From positions 62,001 to 126,000 of the forward strand of contig NZ_JAIQDE010000009.1 of NCBI RefSeq assembly GCF_020037015.1: 64,000 nucleotides of DNA. Direction: 5' to 3'. Both the position numbers and the translations under genes were made by a program. Positions within the stretch are counted from its first letter, which is position 1, and each line of letters begins with the position of its first letter. Below the pieces are notes generated by a model. The model saw only the letters and a list, made by a program, of their open reading frames with translations. It was not told where the DNA came from and did not search any database. Below, one piece after another: positions 26,007-35,132 of this stretch. The stretch comes from Corallococcus sp. AS-1-6. GTDB lineage: Bacteria > Myxococcota > Myxococcia > Myxococcales > Myxococcaceae.

Positions 26007-29000
26007 TTACGCCGCGGGCGTGAGGTCCCGCACCCGCTCCAGCGAGCGGCGGATGCGGTCCTCCATCAGGTTCGGCATGTGCGCCGCGCGCGCCAGGGCC
26101 TCCCCGAGCGCGAGCATCGCCTCCGCGAAGTCGCCCCGGCGCCAGGCCGCGAGCCCCATCATCTCCAGGACCTCCAGCGGCTCCTGCTCCACGGAGGCCT
26201 GGGCGGAGCGCTCGCGCAGGGCGTGCCACTCCTCCACGGTCGCGTCCTTGGAGGCCAGCTCCACCATGGAGAAGAGCACCTCCTCCGACGGGCTCAGGTT
26301 CACGCCGTGGCGGTTGGTCGCCATCGCCTGCCGCACCTGCTCCAGCAGGTCGCGCGCCCGGTCGTGCCGGTCCGTCCACGCCATGGCCCGCGCCTGGAGC
26401 AGCAGGGCCCAGGGGCGGTGCGCGACCTCCGGGTGCCGGCGCTCCAGCACGATGGCCCGCGCGATGTGCGGCGCCGCCGCCTCCACGTCGCCCGCCTGGT
26501 AGTACAGCTCGCCCAGGTTGTACTCCGCGAAGTACTCCCAGCCCACCACGCCCAGCTCGCGCCCCAGTTGCATGAAGCGCTCCTGGTCCTTCAGCGCGTT
26601 GGCCAGGTCGCGCCGCGCCACCCTGAGGTTGCGGCGGTTGTTGATGGCCGAGCCCAGGTGGAAGCGGTCGCCGCGCTCCGTGCACGCGCAGATGAGCTCG
26701 TCCAGCACCCGCTCCGCGGCGTCGATGTCGCCCAGGCTCGGGAGGATGGCCACCAGCAGGAGCAGCGCCACCACCAGCGTCTCATAGCCCGCGTCGCCCA
26801 GCTTCCGCGCCCGCTCCGCCGCGGCCTCCAGGGTCATGAGCGAGTCCATCCACTCGCCCTTGCGGAACTGCGTGCGGCCCAGCGCCAGGAGCAGCCGCGC
26901 CTGCACGTAGGGCGACGTCACCGTCTCCGTCAGTTGCTGCGCCTCCTGGACCCGCGCCTCGCTGCGCGCGTAGTCGTTCACCCAGTCGAGCGCCACCGCC
27001 TCGTCGAGCAGCAGCTCCACCACGGCGCGCGCGTCCCCCACGCTGCGCGCGCGCTCCCGCGCGATGGCGAAGTCCGTGAGCGAGTCCTCGTACCGGCCGA
27101 TGCGGTAGCGCATCAGACCCCGGCCCCGCAGCGCGGTGAGCCTGCGCAGCTCGTCCTCGGGCTCGATGAGCTCCAGGGCGCGCGTGTACATGGCCTCCGC
27201 GTCCAGGTACGCGTGACGGCCGCGCGCGGACTCCGCGATGTCGATGGTCAGCGCCGCCGCCTCGTCGCGCAGGCCCGCCGCCGCGGCGTGCAGCGCGAGC
27301 CGGGCCAGCCGCTGGCGCTCCTGCGCGCCCGCCGGGCTCAGGTAGTGGCGGTACGCGGCGTGGTGGATGCGCGCCTTCTCCTCCGCGGGCAGGCCCGCGA
27401 CCACGGCCTCGCGCACCAGCTCGTTGCGGAAGCTCAGCCCCTCCGAGCGGTGCTCCACCAGGAGCCCCAGGTCCAGGAGCCGCCGCGTCGCGTGCCCCAT
27501 GTCCAGCGGGAACTGGGCCGCGGCCCCGTCGCGCTCCAGCTCGCGCACCACGCCGTCCGCCGCCGTGCCGGTGAAGGTCCCGCCCAGCAGCGCGCACAGC
27601 CGGGCATGCGCGGCGAGCGCCGGGGGCAGCGCGCCCAGCTCGCGGTCCGCCAGCCACTCCACCAGCCGCAGCTCCGGCAGCCGGTCCAGCTCGTCCGTGA
27701 CGAGGTACCAGTTGCCGCCCGGCGCGCGCTGCCGCACCAGCCCCTGGCGCTTGAGGCCGCGCACCAGCTCCACCAGGAACAGGGGCACGCGCTGCGCGCG
27801 ATCGATGATGCGCTCCACCGCCTGCGCGGGCACGTTCTCCACCGGCTTGAGCAGCGCGCGGCACAGGGCATGCGCGTCGCCCGGGGCCAGGCCGGACAGG
27901 GGCAGGTCCAGTTGGCGGGCGGCGCGGGCGCCCCACGCGGGGCGGCTTTGCTCGAAGCCCGGGCGCACCAGCACGCAGATCCACAGGGGGACGCGCGTCT
28001 CCGCGAGCGCCGCGTACTCCAGCGCGTCCAGCGCGGTCTCCTCCGCGAAGTGCGCGTCGTCCACGATGAGGCACAGGGGCCGCTCGCGGGCGTGCGCCGC
28101 CAGCAGCTCGCCGGTGGCGCGCATGGCCAGCGAACGCAGCGCGCCCGGGGCCGCGGCCCAGCTATGCAGCTCCGGCCCGCCCGGCGCGTACCACCCGAGC
28201 GTCGCGGCCACGCCCGGCCACAGCTCCATGCCCAGCCGGGTGCCCAGCCTGTCCAGGATGGCGGTGCGGCCGTCCTCCTGCGTGTCGGTGTCGTCGCGGT
28301 CGAAGCCGTGCAGCGCCACGCGCAGGAGCGTGCGCAGCGTGCCCTCCGGGTCGCCCTGCACGGGCTCGCGCGAGCGCAGGGTGTGGACGCGCGCGTGCGG
28401 CAGCGCGGCCCTCAGGCGCAGGCCCAGCGTGGAGGCCAGGTGGCTCTTGCCGTGGCCCCGGTCGCCGCGCACGGTGACGATGGTGGGCGCCGTGTCCGAC
28501 ACCGCGGACCGGGCGCTCTCCAGGAGCTGCTCCAGCTCCATGTCGCGGCCTACCAGCATCGCGCTGCCCAGTTGCAGCACGGTGACGTCCGGCCGGGGCG
28601 CGCCGCCCGAGGGCGCGGGGCGCATCAGCCCGGACCGGCCCGGCACCGGCAGGCACGGCACCTCCGGCACGGCCTCCGCGGCGGCGTGGGACAGCAGGGG
28701 CCCGCGCGGCTCCGCGAGGTGGGGGTAGCGGTCCTCGCGCGCGAAGATGGCGCCCAGGTAGCGGGGGGCGCCGTCGCGGCGGCGCTGCACGGTGACGGAG
28801 GCCACGTCCACGAGCGACACCGGGGCGAGTCCCCGCTCGGCCAGGCCTTCGGCGGCGCGCAGGGCGCGGCGCACGGGGTTCTCTCCCACGTCGGGGTCGA
28901 AGACGCCCGCGAAGCGCTCGCCCTCCGCGAAGGCCATGTGGCCTCCGTAGGCGGCCAGGGCCTTCTGCATCGCCACGGGGTTGGCGCGCGAGAAGGTGAA

Positions 29001-30038
29001 CAGCACCGCCACCGAGCGGCGCGTCTGGGCGGGGCGGACCTCGGGCAGCAGGGTGAGCCGGGGCGCGGGCTGCACGGCGGACTGGCCCGCGTGGTCCAGC
29101 GCGGCGCGCAGGGCCTGGGCCACGGCGGCGGCGTCGCGGGGGCGGCGCGCGGGCTCCTTGGCCAGGCAGCGCAGCACGACCTCCTCCACGGGCGGCGCCA
29201 CCGGGGCGTACTCCGACGGAGGCGGGGGCCTCAGCGACAGGTGCGCCTGGAGCACCTCCGTGAGCGAGCCGAAGAAGGGAGGCCGGCCGGCGATGAGCTC
29301 GTAGAGGATGACGCCCAGCGCGTACACGTCCGTGCGCGCGTCCAGGACGGCGTGGCCCGCGCACTGCTCGGGGGCCATGTATTCGGCGGTGCCGGCGAAG
29401 GAGGACGTGTCGCCGGGCGTGCCGTCATCCGCGAGCGCGCCGGGGGCCGGGCGCTGCACCAGTCCGAAGTCGAAGACGCGGGCGCGCTTGTGGGCGTCGT
29501 CCAGGAAGACGTGCTCGGGCTTGAGGTCGCAGTGCACCAGGCCGTGCGCGTGCACGACGGCCACCGCCTCCAGGAGCGCGCTGGCGCGAGGCCCGAACTC
29601 CTGCGGCGACATGGGGCCGGACACCCGGGCCATCCAGTCCGCCAGCGTGGGCAGCGGCACGTACTCCATGTCGACGAAGCGCTGGCCGCCGGGCAGCGTG
29701 CCCACGGCATGGAGCGCGGGCACGGTGGGCGGCCCGATGACGCGCAGGGCCTCCGCCTCCCGGGCGAGCTGCGCCTCCGCGAGCGCGATGCCGGGGCGCG
29801 CCAGCTTCAGCGCGATGCGGTCACCCTCGGTGCCGTCGGCGGAGCGCTTGTGCGCGGCCAGCAGCACGCCGAAGCCACCGCGCGCGATGACCTTCTCGCA
29901 GCGGTAGCCCGGGACGTCGGGCACGACGAGCGAGGCATCGGATGGCGGAGCGACGGGAGGCGAGACGCCGGGCGGGCACGGCGCATGAGAGCCCTCCCAA
30001 CGCCGCCCGCATGTGAGGCAGCGCGGCACGGTCGCCAC
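26007..30038 (-). CDS. PknK-like Ser/Thr kinase with cyclase-like, AAA ATPase and TPR domains
   Basis: 1343 residues. An N-terminal zinc-ribbon-like CLTCGRRWEGSHAPC is followed by a kinase domain (about 44-320): Lys78, DFG Asp190, MAPEQ, DVYALGVILYELIAGRPPF. The catalytic loop reads HCDLKPEH, with Cys in place of Arg in HRD (Asp171 kept). Residues about 350-470 look like a degenerate cyclase domain, then an AAA/STAND ATPase with Walker A GDRGHGKS near residue 530 and LCLIVDDAH near 660, then TPR-like helices to the end. The start is taken as GTG 30038, just before the zinc motif; GTG 30029 is an alternative. Such proteins link phosphorylation to ATP-dependent assembly. It converges with the OPT gene. 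Confidence 0.88.
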   Translation of the reverse strand: MATVPRCLTCGRRWEGSHAPCPPGVSPPVAPPSDASLVVPDVPGYRCEKVIARGGFGVLLAAHKRSADGTEGDRIALKLARPGIALAEAQLAREAEALRVIGPPTVPALHAVGTLPGGQRFVDMEYVPLPTLADWMARVSGPMSPQEFGPRASALLEAVAVVHAHGLVHCDLKPEHVFLDDAHKRARVFDFGLVQRPAPGALADDGTPGDTSSFAGTAEYMAPEQCAGHAVLDARTDVYALGVILYELIAGRPPFFGSLTEVLQAHLSLRPPPPSEYAPVAPPVEEVVLRCLAKEPARRPRDAAAVAQALRAALDHAGQSAVQPAPRLTLLPEVRPAQTRRSVAVLFTFSRANPVAMQKALAAYGGHMAFAEGERFAGVFDPDVGENPVRRALRAAEGLAERGLAPVSLVDVASVTVQRRRDGAPRYLGAIFAREDRYPHLAEPRGPLLSHAAAEAVPEVPCLPVPGRSGLMRPAPSGGAPRPDVTVLQLGSAMLVGRDMELEQLLESARSAVSDTAPTIVTVRGDRGHGKSHLASTLGLRLRAALPHARVHTLRSREPVQGDPEGTLRTLLRVALHGFDRDDTDTQEDGRTAILDRLGTRLGMELWPGVAATLGWYAPGGPELHSWAAAPGALRSLAMRATGELLAAHARERPLCLIVDDAHFAEETALDALEYAALAETRVPLWICVLVRPGFEQSRPAWGARAARQLDLPLSGLAPGDAHALCRALLKPVENVPAQAVERIIDRAQRVPLFLVELVRGLKRQGLVRQRAPGGNWYLVTDELDRLPELRLVEWLADRELGALPPALAAHARLCALLGGTFTGTAADGVVRELERDGAAAQFPLDMGHATRRLLDLGLLVEHRSEGLSFRNELVREAVVAGLPAEEKARIHHAAYRHYLSPAGAQERQRLARLALHAAAAGLRDEAAALTIDIAESARGRHAYLDAEAMYTRALELIEPEDELRRLTALRGRGLMRYRIGRYEDSLTDFAIARERARSVGDARAVVELLLDEAVALDWVNDYARSEARVQEAQQLTETVTSPYVQARLLLALGRTQFRKGEWMDSLMTLEAAAERARKLGDAGYETLVVALLLLVAILPSLGDIDAAERVLDELICACTERGDRFHLGSAINNRRNLRVARRDLANALKDQERFMQLGRELGVVGWEYFAEYNLGELYYQAGDVEAAAPHIARAIVLERRHPEVAHRPWALLLQARAMAWTDRHDRARDLLEQVRQAMATNRHGVNLSPSEEVLFSMVELASKDATVEEWHALRERSAQASVEQEPLEVLEMMGLAAWRRGDFAEAMLALGEALARAAHMPNLMEDRIRRSLERVRDLTPAA

Positions 30039-30289
30039 TCTATGCCACCGCCGCCGTGATTGCCGAACCCCCAAGGCCCGTCATTCGACGGACGCGTGAA
30101 GCACTCGTCAGAAGTCCTCGCAGGCCCGGAGGGCTTCCAGGCGTCGCGCCCTGTGAACCACGCGACACCGGACATCCAGGGCAGCCGGAGCGTCAGCGGG
30201 TCGGCCGCGCACCGGCTGCGTCATTGCGCACCGCGACGCGCAAGGATGTCAGGACTCCCTGCTAGCCCTGTTCACCAGGAGGAACAGGC

Positions 30290-31855
30290 ATGAGAGGGAT
30301 TCAGTCGCCAGGGTGCGCGTGGCTGGGCTTGCTGCTCCTCGCGGGGCTGGTGGGCTGCGCGGGAGGGCGTGCCGGTGCGTTGCCGGTGGGGCTGCACGGC
30401 TACGCGCGCTATCACAGCGCCTCGCCGGCACCGCTGCATGGGGGCTCGGCCTCCGAGGGCGCGGGCGGCACGGTGGGGGACGCGGCGCCGGTGCGGCTGC
30501 CTCCGGGGACGGTGCTGCTCGGGAGCGCGCAGGAGCGAACGCGGCAGGCGGTGGAGCTGGGCCTGCTGGAGGTGGACGCGTTCGAGAAGCTCCTGGTGCG
30601 CGCAGGGCTGGAGGCGCCGCCGGCCCCGCGCAATCCCTTCACGCCCGAGGACGCGGCGGAGGTGCTGAACCGGCTGATGGAGAGTCCGGTGACGCTGGGG
30701 ACGTATCCGCCTCGCATGGCGGCGGGCTTCGTGCTGCGCGAGGTGCTGGAGGGCGGCGCGGTGTCGCGCGAGGAGCTGGCGCGCCGGGTGGAGCGGTTCG
30801 TCCGGGAGCAGGTGGCGGTGCTGCGGCCGGACGGCTACCTGGCCTGGGCGCTCGATGGGCGCACGCAGCAGAGGGTGGGGGCCGTGCAGTGGAGGGACGG
30901 GACCTTCCGCGCGGGGAACTTCGAGCTGGGGCGCTTCTACAGCGGCAAGGGCGGCGTCTTCCGTCACGTCGATGCGCGGCTGCGAGCCTCTGACTGGAGG
31001 CCGCTCGCGGAGGTGTACGACGACGCGGATGTCCTCGGCCGCTCATTGGATGGGGCGGAGGACGCGTTCGTGGAGCTGTACCACGGCCTGGGGCAGCTCC
31101 TGTCCCATCCTACGGACAGCCTCGCGAGCCTGCGCCATCTGCCGGAAGGCGTGGCGGCGCTCATCGCGTCCTCGCCCGCGTACTGGGAGCGCTTCCGCTA
31201 CATGACGGAGGGCGAGCAGATCCGTGAAGCCGCGCGGCTGACCACGAACGTCGTCATGCTGTGGGGGACGGCCTCCGCGACGACGCGCACGTTGACGCGA
31301 GCAGCGGCGGGAGTGGAGGCCACGGTGCCCGTGCTCGCGGTGTCCGCGGAGGGGATGCTCCGTGTCGAGCGCGTCGCGGTGCCCGTGGGACGCGCGGCGG
31401 CGGTGCTGAGCGGAGGGCCCGGGGCGGCCATCGTCCTCCAGAAGGCGAACGTGGCGGCGGCGCCGGACGAGCCAGGGCACTGGGGGCCCGCGAAGGAGTC
31501 GATGTCCGACCGGGCCCGGCGCTACCAGGAGCAGATCTCCGGGCACTCGGCGGACGAGGCGTACTGGGTCGGGGACGTGAAGTTCGACGGCTTCCGGGAC
31601 GGAGTGCTACGGGAGGCCAAGGGCCCCGGCTACGCGAACAAGTTTTCCGACATCCTGGCGCCGAAGCGGTGGTTTAAACGCACGGGAGCGGAGGCACTCG
31701 CCAGGCAGGCGAGACGGCAGCTCGAAGCCGTTCGAGGATTGGGGGTTCGCATCGAGTGGCACGTCGCCGAGGAGAAGGCCGTGAACGCAATCGAGATGCT
31801 CTTCGAACGCGAAGGTATCCAAGGGATCCGGATCGTGCACACTCAAGCACGCTAA
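30290..31855 (+). CDS. Lipoprotein toxin with C-terminal Tox-REase-5 nuclease domain (SitA-like)
   Basis: 521 residues. Signal peptide with lipobox (WLGLLLLAGLVGC) places it at the outer membrane. The N-terminal 400 residues are an Ala/Arg/Glu-rich carrier region. The C-terminal 115 residues match the restriction-endonuclease-fold toxin 5 domain: SDRARRYQEQISGHSADEAY, then VKFDGFRDGVLREAKGPGY (the D...ExK nuclease core), and QARRQLEAVRGLGVRIEWHVAE. In Myxococcus such lipoprotein toxins (Sit) are passed between siblings by outer-membrane exchange; that route is inference here. The ribosome site AGGAGG is 7 nt before ATG. The immunity gene follows 12 nt later. The toxin tip has lower GC than the carrier part, as expected for swapped cassettes. 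Confidence 0.85.
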   Translation: MRGIQSPGCAWLGLLLLAGLVGCAGGRAGALPVGLHGYARYHSASPAPLHGGSASEGAGGTVGDAAPVRLPPGTVLLGSAQERTRQAVELGLLEVDAFEKLLVRAGLEAPPAPRNPFTPEDAAEVLNRLMESPVTLGTYPPRMAAGFVLREVLEGGAVSREELARRVERFVREQVAVLRPDGYLAWALDGRTQQRVGAVQWRDGTFRAGNFELGRFYSGKGGVFRHVDARLRASDWRPLAEVYDDADVLGRSLDGAEDAFVELYHGLGQLLSHPTDSLASLRHLPEGVAALIASSPAYWERFRYMTEGEQIREAARLTTNVVMLWGTASATTRTLTRAAAGVEATVPVLAVSAEGMLRVERVAVPVGRAAAVLSGGPGAAIVLQKANVAAAPDEPGHWGPAKESMSDRARRYQEQISGHSADEAYWVGDVKFDGFRDGVLREAKGPGYANKFSDILAPKRWFKRTGAEALARQARRQLEAVRGLGVRIEWHVAEEKAVNAIEMLFEREGIQGIRIVHTQAR

Positions 31856-31867
31856 GGAGGGAACGCC

Positions 31868-32626
31868 GTGACCGCTACGGACAGGCCCTGGACTCGTATC
31901 GAGACGTACTACGCAGGGGCCTATTGGGGTGCGCGCAGGGAGGTTCCTGAAGACTGCGGGCGGCGAACCGCGAAGCTCCTGGAGCTGTTGGCTCCGTGTG
32001 ACCCGTTCCTTGCGCACTGGTACAAGCCCACGCGGTCGCTCAAGGACGAGCGCAAGTTCCCCCTGTTGCCGTCAGACATGCCGACGCTCACCGAGATGTT
32101 TCGGCGAGGCGTCAACCGCGAGAAGGGGAAGCCGGTCATCGAGCAACTGGGCTTCAGTGTCACCTTTGGTAATGGCGGAGGGGACTACGATCGATCGGCC
32201 CTGAAGATCCTCTGTGGGTGTTACTCCGAAGTCGTCCCCAACTGCTGCGTGCTGAGCCTGCCCACGCTCGGGCGAAGTCCGAACGCCGAGCGCGTGATCT
32301 CCGCTCCCGTGCTCACGGATGCGGTGCGCAGCATGGCGGTGGCCATGGAGCCGGACTGGGCCGTGGCCGGCTCTGATTCGCACCGGGCGCTGGAACCCGA
32401 GGACACCCGGGCAGGCCCCTGGGTCGGCTGGGTGACCTACTTCTCCAAGCAGCGCGGCATCGTGCCCCCACTGCCCGCGCCCGTGCGCATCGAACCCGTG
32501 GAGGACCAGGGCACGCTCATCATCCTGACCCCGGAGCGCTTCACCGTGGCCAACCCGGAGCACGTGGCGCTGGCCCGGCGCGTGCGCGAGCTGCTCGCCC
32601 GGGCCGGGCTCATCCAGCCCCGCTGA
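31868..32626 (+). CDS. Immunity protein, Imm52 family
   Basis: 252 residues, no signal peptide, cytosolic. It begins at GTG 31868 behind AAGGAGG. It resembles the Imm52 family, which from memory pairs with Tox-REase-5 toxins: TRIETYYAGAYWGARREV, KDERKFPLLPSDMPTLTEMF, and the WVGWVTYFSKQRG ... TLIILTPERFTVANPEHV end. The 12-nt spacing from the toxin supports a toxin-immunity cassette; it should bind and block the nuclease in self and sibling cells. Base composition is lower in GC in the first half, like the toxin tip. Confidence 0.8.
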   Translation: MTATDRPWTRIETYYAGAYWGARREVPEDCGRRTAKLLELLAPCDPFLAHWYKPTRSLKDERKFPLLPSDMPTLTEMFRRGVNREKGKPVIEQLGFSVTFGNGGGDYDRSALKILCGCYSEVVPNCCVLSLPTLGRSPNAERVISAPVLTDAVRSMAVAMEPDWAVAGSDSHRALEPEDTRAGPWVGWVTYFSKQRGIVPPLPAPVRIEPVEDQGTLIILTPERFTVANPEHVALARRVRELLARAGLIQPR

Positions 32627-32636
32627 AAGCAAGACA

Positions 32637-32665
32637 GCGCGCTCCACCCGGCCGGTGGAGCGCGC
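32637..32665. terminator. Bidirectional hairpin terminator
   Basis: GCGCGCTCCACC and its perfect 12-bp complement around a 5-nt loop, between the convergent immunity and HtrA genes. No T-run follows, so it may act as a mixed or 3'-stabilising hairpin. Confidence 0.7.
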
Positions 32666-32682
32666 CAGCCTCAACCCCGGTC

Positions 32683-34197
32683 CTACCGCTGCGGCACTTC
32701 AAGCGCGCGCAGGAGCGACCCGTCCTGTCCCAGCACCCGCGCGCGCAACAGCAGCGCGGACCCCGGCTCCGCGGACGTCAGCGCCTGCGCCGCCTCCGCG
32801 ACGCCGGACACCTTCTGGTCCCCCACCTGCGTCAGCACCATCCCGGGCGCCAGGCCCGCGCGCTCCGCGGGGCTGCCGGACTCCACCGCCACCACCTGCG
32901 CGCCGCCGCTGCCGTCCTGCGCCTCCGACAGCCGCAGGCCCAGCCGCTTCGACAGGGGCGCGGGCGTCGAGTCCCGGGGAGTCACCTCCTCCTCCCCCCG
33001 CTGCGTCGGCCGGGTGCCCAGCTTCACCGGCACCTCCATCGCCTTGCCGCCGCGCACCAGGCTCACCTTCACCTCGCTGCCCGGCTTGAGCAGGGCCACC
33101 GCGCGCGTCAGCGCTCCGGCGGAGTCCACCGCGCGCTCGCCCACCGAGGTGATGATGTCCTCCTCGCGCAGGCCCGCCTTCGCGCCAGGGCCGCCCTCGC
33201 TGACGCCGGCCACCACCGCGCCCTTCGCCGTGTCCACGCGCAGCGCGCGCGCCAGCTCCGGCGTGAGGTCCTGCACCGCCAGGCCCACCCAGCCCCGGCG
33301 CACCACGCCTGTCTCCTGGAGCTGCGGCAGCAGCGCCTGGATGAGGTTCGCCGGCACCGCGAAGCCGATGCCCGTCGCGCCGCCGATGATGGCCGTGTTC
33401 ATGCCCACCACCTCGCCCTTCATGTTGAAGAGCGGGCCGCCGGAGTTGCCCGGGTTGATGGCCGCGTCCGTCTGGAGGAAGTCGTCATACGGACCCGCGT
33501 GGATGTCGCGCGCCCGGGCGGACAGGATGCCCGCGCTCACGCTCGACGCGAGCCCGAACGGATTGCCAATGGCCATCACCGGGTCGCCCACGCGCAGGCC
33601 GTCCGAGTCCCCCAGCTTCACGAACGGCAGGTTCCCGGACACGCCCTTCAACTGGAGCAGCGCCACGTCCGTGAGCGAGTCGCGGCCCAGCACCTCCGCC
33701 TCGAACGCGCGCCCGTCCTCCAGCTTCACCCGGACGGTGTCCGCGCCCTCCACCACGTGGTTGTTCGTGAGCACCAGCCCGGACGGGTCGATGACGAAGC
33801 CCGACCCCAGCCCCTGCTTCGCGGGAGCGCCGCCCCCGCCGAAGGGGTTCTGCCCGCCCGGCATGCCGAAGCGCTCGGCGAGGCCCGGGGGCAGGCCCTG
33901 GATCATCCCGCCCATCGCGGGCCGGGCGCGGGCCTGCACCTCCACGTTCACCACCGCCCCCTTCACCGTGTCCACCAGCGGCGCCAGCGACATGAGCGCG
34001 CCGGGCGACCCCGGCGTGGGCGAATAGACCGCCGGCTCCACCTTCGCCCCCGAGGGCGTGGTGGCCGTCTTCAACGACAGCGTGGGGCGCGCGGGGGGAG
34101 CCACGTCCGCGGCCGGCTTGCAGGCCCCCAGGGCGACCAGGGGCATCAGCGTGAGCGCGCGGGCAAGGTGGCGGCGGGACGGAAGCGTGCGGACCAT
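32683..34197 (-). CDS. HtrA/DegP-type serine protease, lipoprotein
   Basis: 504 residues. A lipobox (LMPLVALGAC, Cys26) suggests a lipid-anchored periplasmic protease. The trypsin-like domain has His147 (LTNNHVVEG), Asp177 (SLTDVALLQ) and Ser252 (NPGNSGGPLF). Two PDZ domains follow (about 285-375 with GAKAGLREEDIITSVG, and 420-500 with AERAGLAPGMVLTQVG). A Gly/Pro-rich loop near residues 95-130 replaces the usual LA loop. It is predicted to degrade or refold damaged envelope proteins. Start ATG 34197 has AAGGAG 8 nt upstream. Standalone gene, convergent with the immunity gene and separated by a hairpin. Confidence 0.93.
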   Translation of the reverse strand: MVRTLPSRRHLARALTLMPLVALGACKPAADVAPPARPTLSLKTATTPSGAKVEPAVYSPTPGSPGALMSLAPLVDTVKGAVVNVEVQARARPAMGGMIQGLPPGLAERFGMPGGQNPFGGGGAPAKQGLGSGFVIDPSGLVLTNNHVVEGADTVRVKLEDGRAFEAEVLGRDSLTDVALLQLKGVSGNLPFVKLGDSDGLRVGDPVMAIGNPFGLASSVSAGILSARARDIHAGPYDDFLQTDAAINPGNSGGPLFNMKGEVVGMNTAIIGGATGIGFAVPANLIQALLPQLQETGVVRRGWVGLAVQDLTPELARALRVDTAKGAVVAGVSEGGPGAKAGLREEDIITSVGERAVDSAGALTRAVALLKPGSEVKVSLVRGGKAMEVPVKLGTRPTQRGEEEVTPRDSTPAPLSKRLGLRLSEAQDGSGGAQVVAVESGSPAERAGLAPGMVLTQVGDQKVSGVAEAAQALTSAEPGSALLLRARVLGQDGSLLRALEVPQR

Positions 34198-34447
34198 CGT
34201 GCGTTCTCCTTGGGTGGCGGCCGGAAGCGGGTCTTCCGGACGGGATGGGAAAGAAAGAGTCGAACCGGATGCGGTGGGCACCCTGGGAAGGAGGCAGCGG
34301 TCCCGTTCCACCAGCGACACCGGGAGCCACCGATGGCCCAGCTGCCTGAAGGGAGCTCTTGGAGGAAGCCCCGCATCCGGTCCGACGCCCGGACCTCAAT
34401 GCAGTCCGTGGGCCAACCCCTCCAAACCCCGCTTCAGAGGGGAGCCA

Positions 34448-34519
34448 TGCCCCGGGAGGCCCCGGCGCGCGGGGCAAAGTGCCCCAGCCGGGGCATTTCG
34501 CCCAGGGGCGGCATGCCCC
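34448..34519. promoter_or_regulatory. Cluster of five GGGGCA/TGCCCC half-sites, possible enhancer
   Basis: TGCCCC occurs at 34448, 34480 and 34514 and GGGGCA at 34471 and 34490. One pair forms a palindrome with a 3-nt centre (34471-34485). They lie about 55-130 bp upstream of the predicted transcription start, the usual place of sites for a sigma-54 activator. Confidence 0.5.
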
Positions 34520-34549
34520 ACGCCCCACCCCGGCGGCTTTCTCCAGACA

Positions 34550-34565
34550 TGGCACGGCGGATGCT
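34550..34565 (+). promoter_or_regulatory. Sigma-54 type promoter (-24/-12)
   Basis: TGGCACGGCGGATGCT matches the consensus TGGCACG-N4-TTGCW at all positions but one, with GG and GC correctly spaced. Transcription would start near 34576, about 36 nt before the response regulator ATG at 34612. Confidence 0.65.
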
Positions 34566-34611
34566 CATGGAGTGACAGGTCCCCGTCCAACCCCTCCAGG
34601 AGTTCACGCCC

Positions 34612-35073
34612 ATGGTGCACGAGCAGTCAGAAGGAGTCGCGCGCGGCGCGGCCTGGGAAGACCCTTCATCGGAGCTCGCGAGGCCCCCGCGCATCCTGGT
34701 CGCGGATGACCAGACGGAGATGCGCACGCTCATCCGCAAGATGCTGGTGCGGCGCGGCTATGAAGTGGTGGAGGCGTCGGACGGGCCGGAGCTGGTGCGC
34801 GTCCTCGTGGAAGGGCTGACGGCGGAGGAGTCGCGCGCGCCCGACCTCATCATCACGGACGTGCGCATGCCGGGCTTCACGGGCCTGGAGGTGCTCGCCC
34901 GGCTGCGGCGTGAGCAGTGGACCACGCCGGTCATCCTCATCACCGCCTTTGGAGACGTGCAGTTGCACCGCGAGGCCCTGCGCCTGGGGGCCGCCTGTGT
35001 GCTCAACAAGCCGTTCGACATGGACGAGCTGCGCGGCGCGGTGGAGGTGGCCCTCGCGGTGACGCGCGAGTGA
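34612..35073 (+). CDS. Single-domain response regulator
   Basis: 153 residues: an N-terminal extension of about 25 polar residues, then one receiver domain (ILVADDQTEMRTLIRKML, phospho-acceptor Asp in LIITDVRMPGFTGLEVL, Thr/Ser position in VILITAFGD, Lys in LNKPFDMDEL). There is no output domain, so it acts by protein contact or as a phosphorelay intermediate. The receiver closely resembles those of NtrC-like regulators, but no AAA domain follows. AGGAG lies 9 nt before the ATG. A sigma-54 promoter lies directly upstream. Confidence 0.9.
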   Translation: MVHEQSEGVARGAAWEDPSSELARPPRILVADDQTEMRTLIRKMLVRRGYEVVEASDGPELVRVLVEGLTAEESRAPDLIITDVRMPGFTGLEVLARLRREQWTTPVILITAFGDVQLHREALRLGAACVLNKPFDMDELRGAVEVALAVTRE

Positions 35074-35132
35074 CGCCGCCCCGGGTGATGGCGCGCTAAG
35101 GTGGCGCGGTAACGCCTGCCGCAAGGAAGCCC

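Larger units (their letters stand above)
34198..34611. other. Divergent control region between HtrA and a response regulator
   Basis: 414 nt without a gene. It contains the HtrA ribosome site at its left, a cluster of GGGGCA/TGCCCC half-sites (34448-34519) and a sigma-54 type promoter (34550-34565) at its right. Confidence 0.6.
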
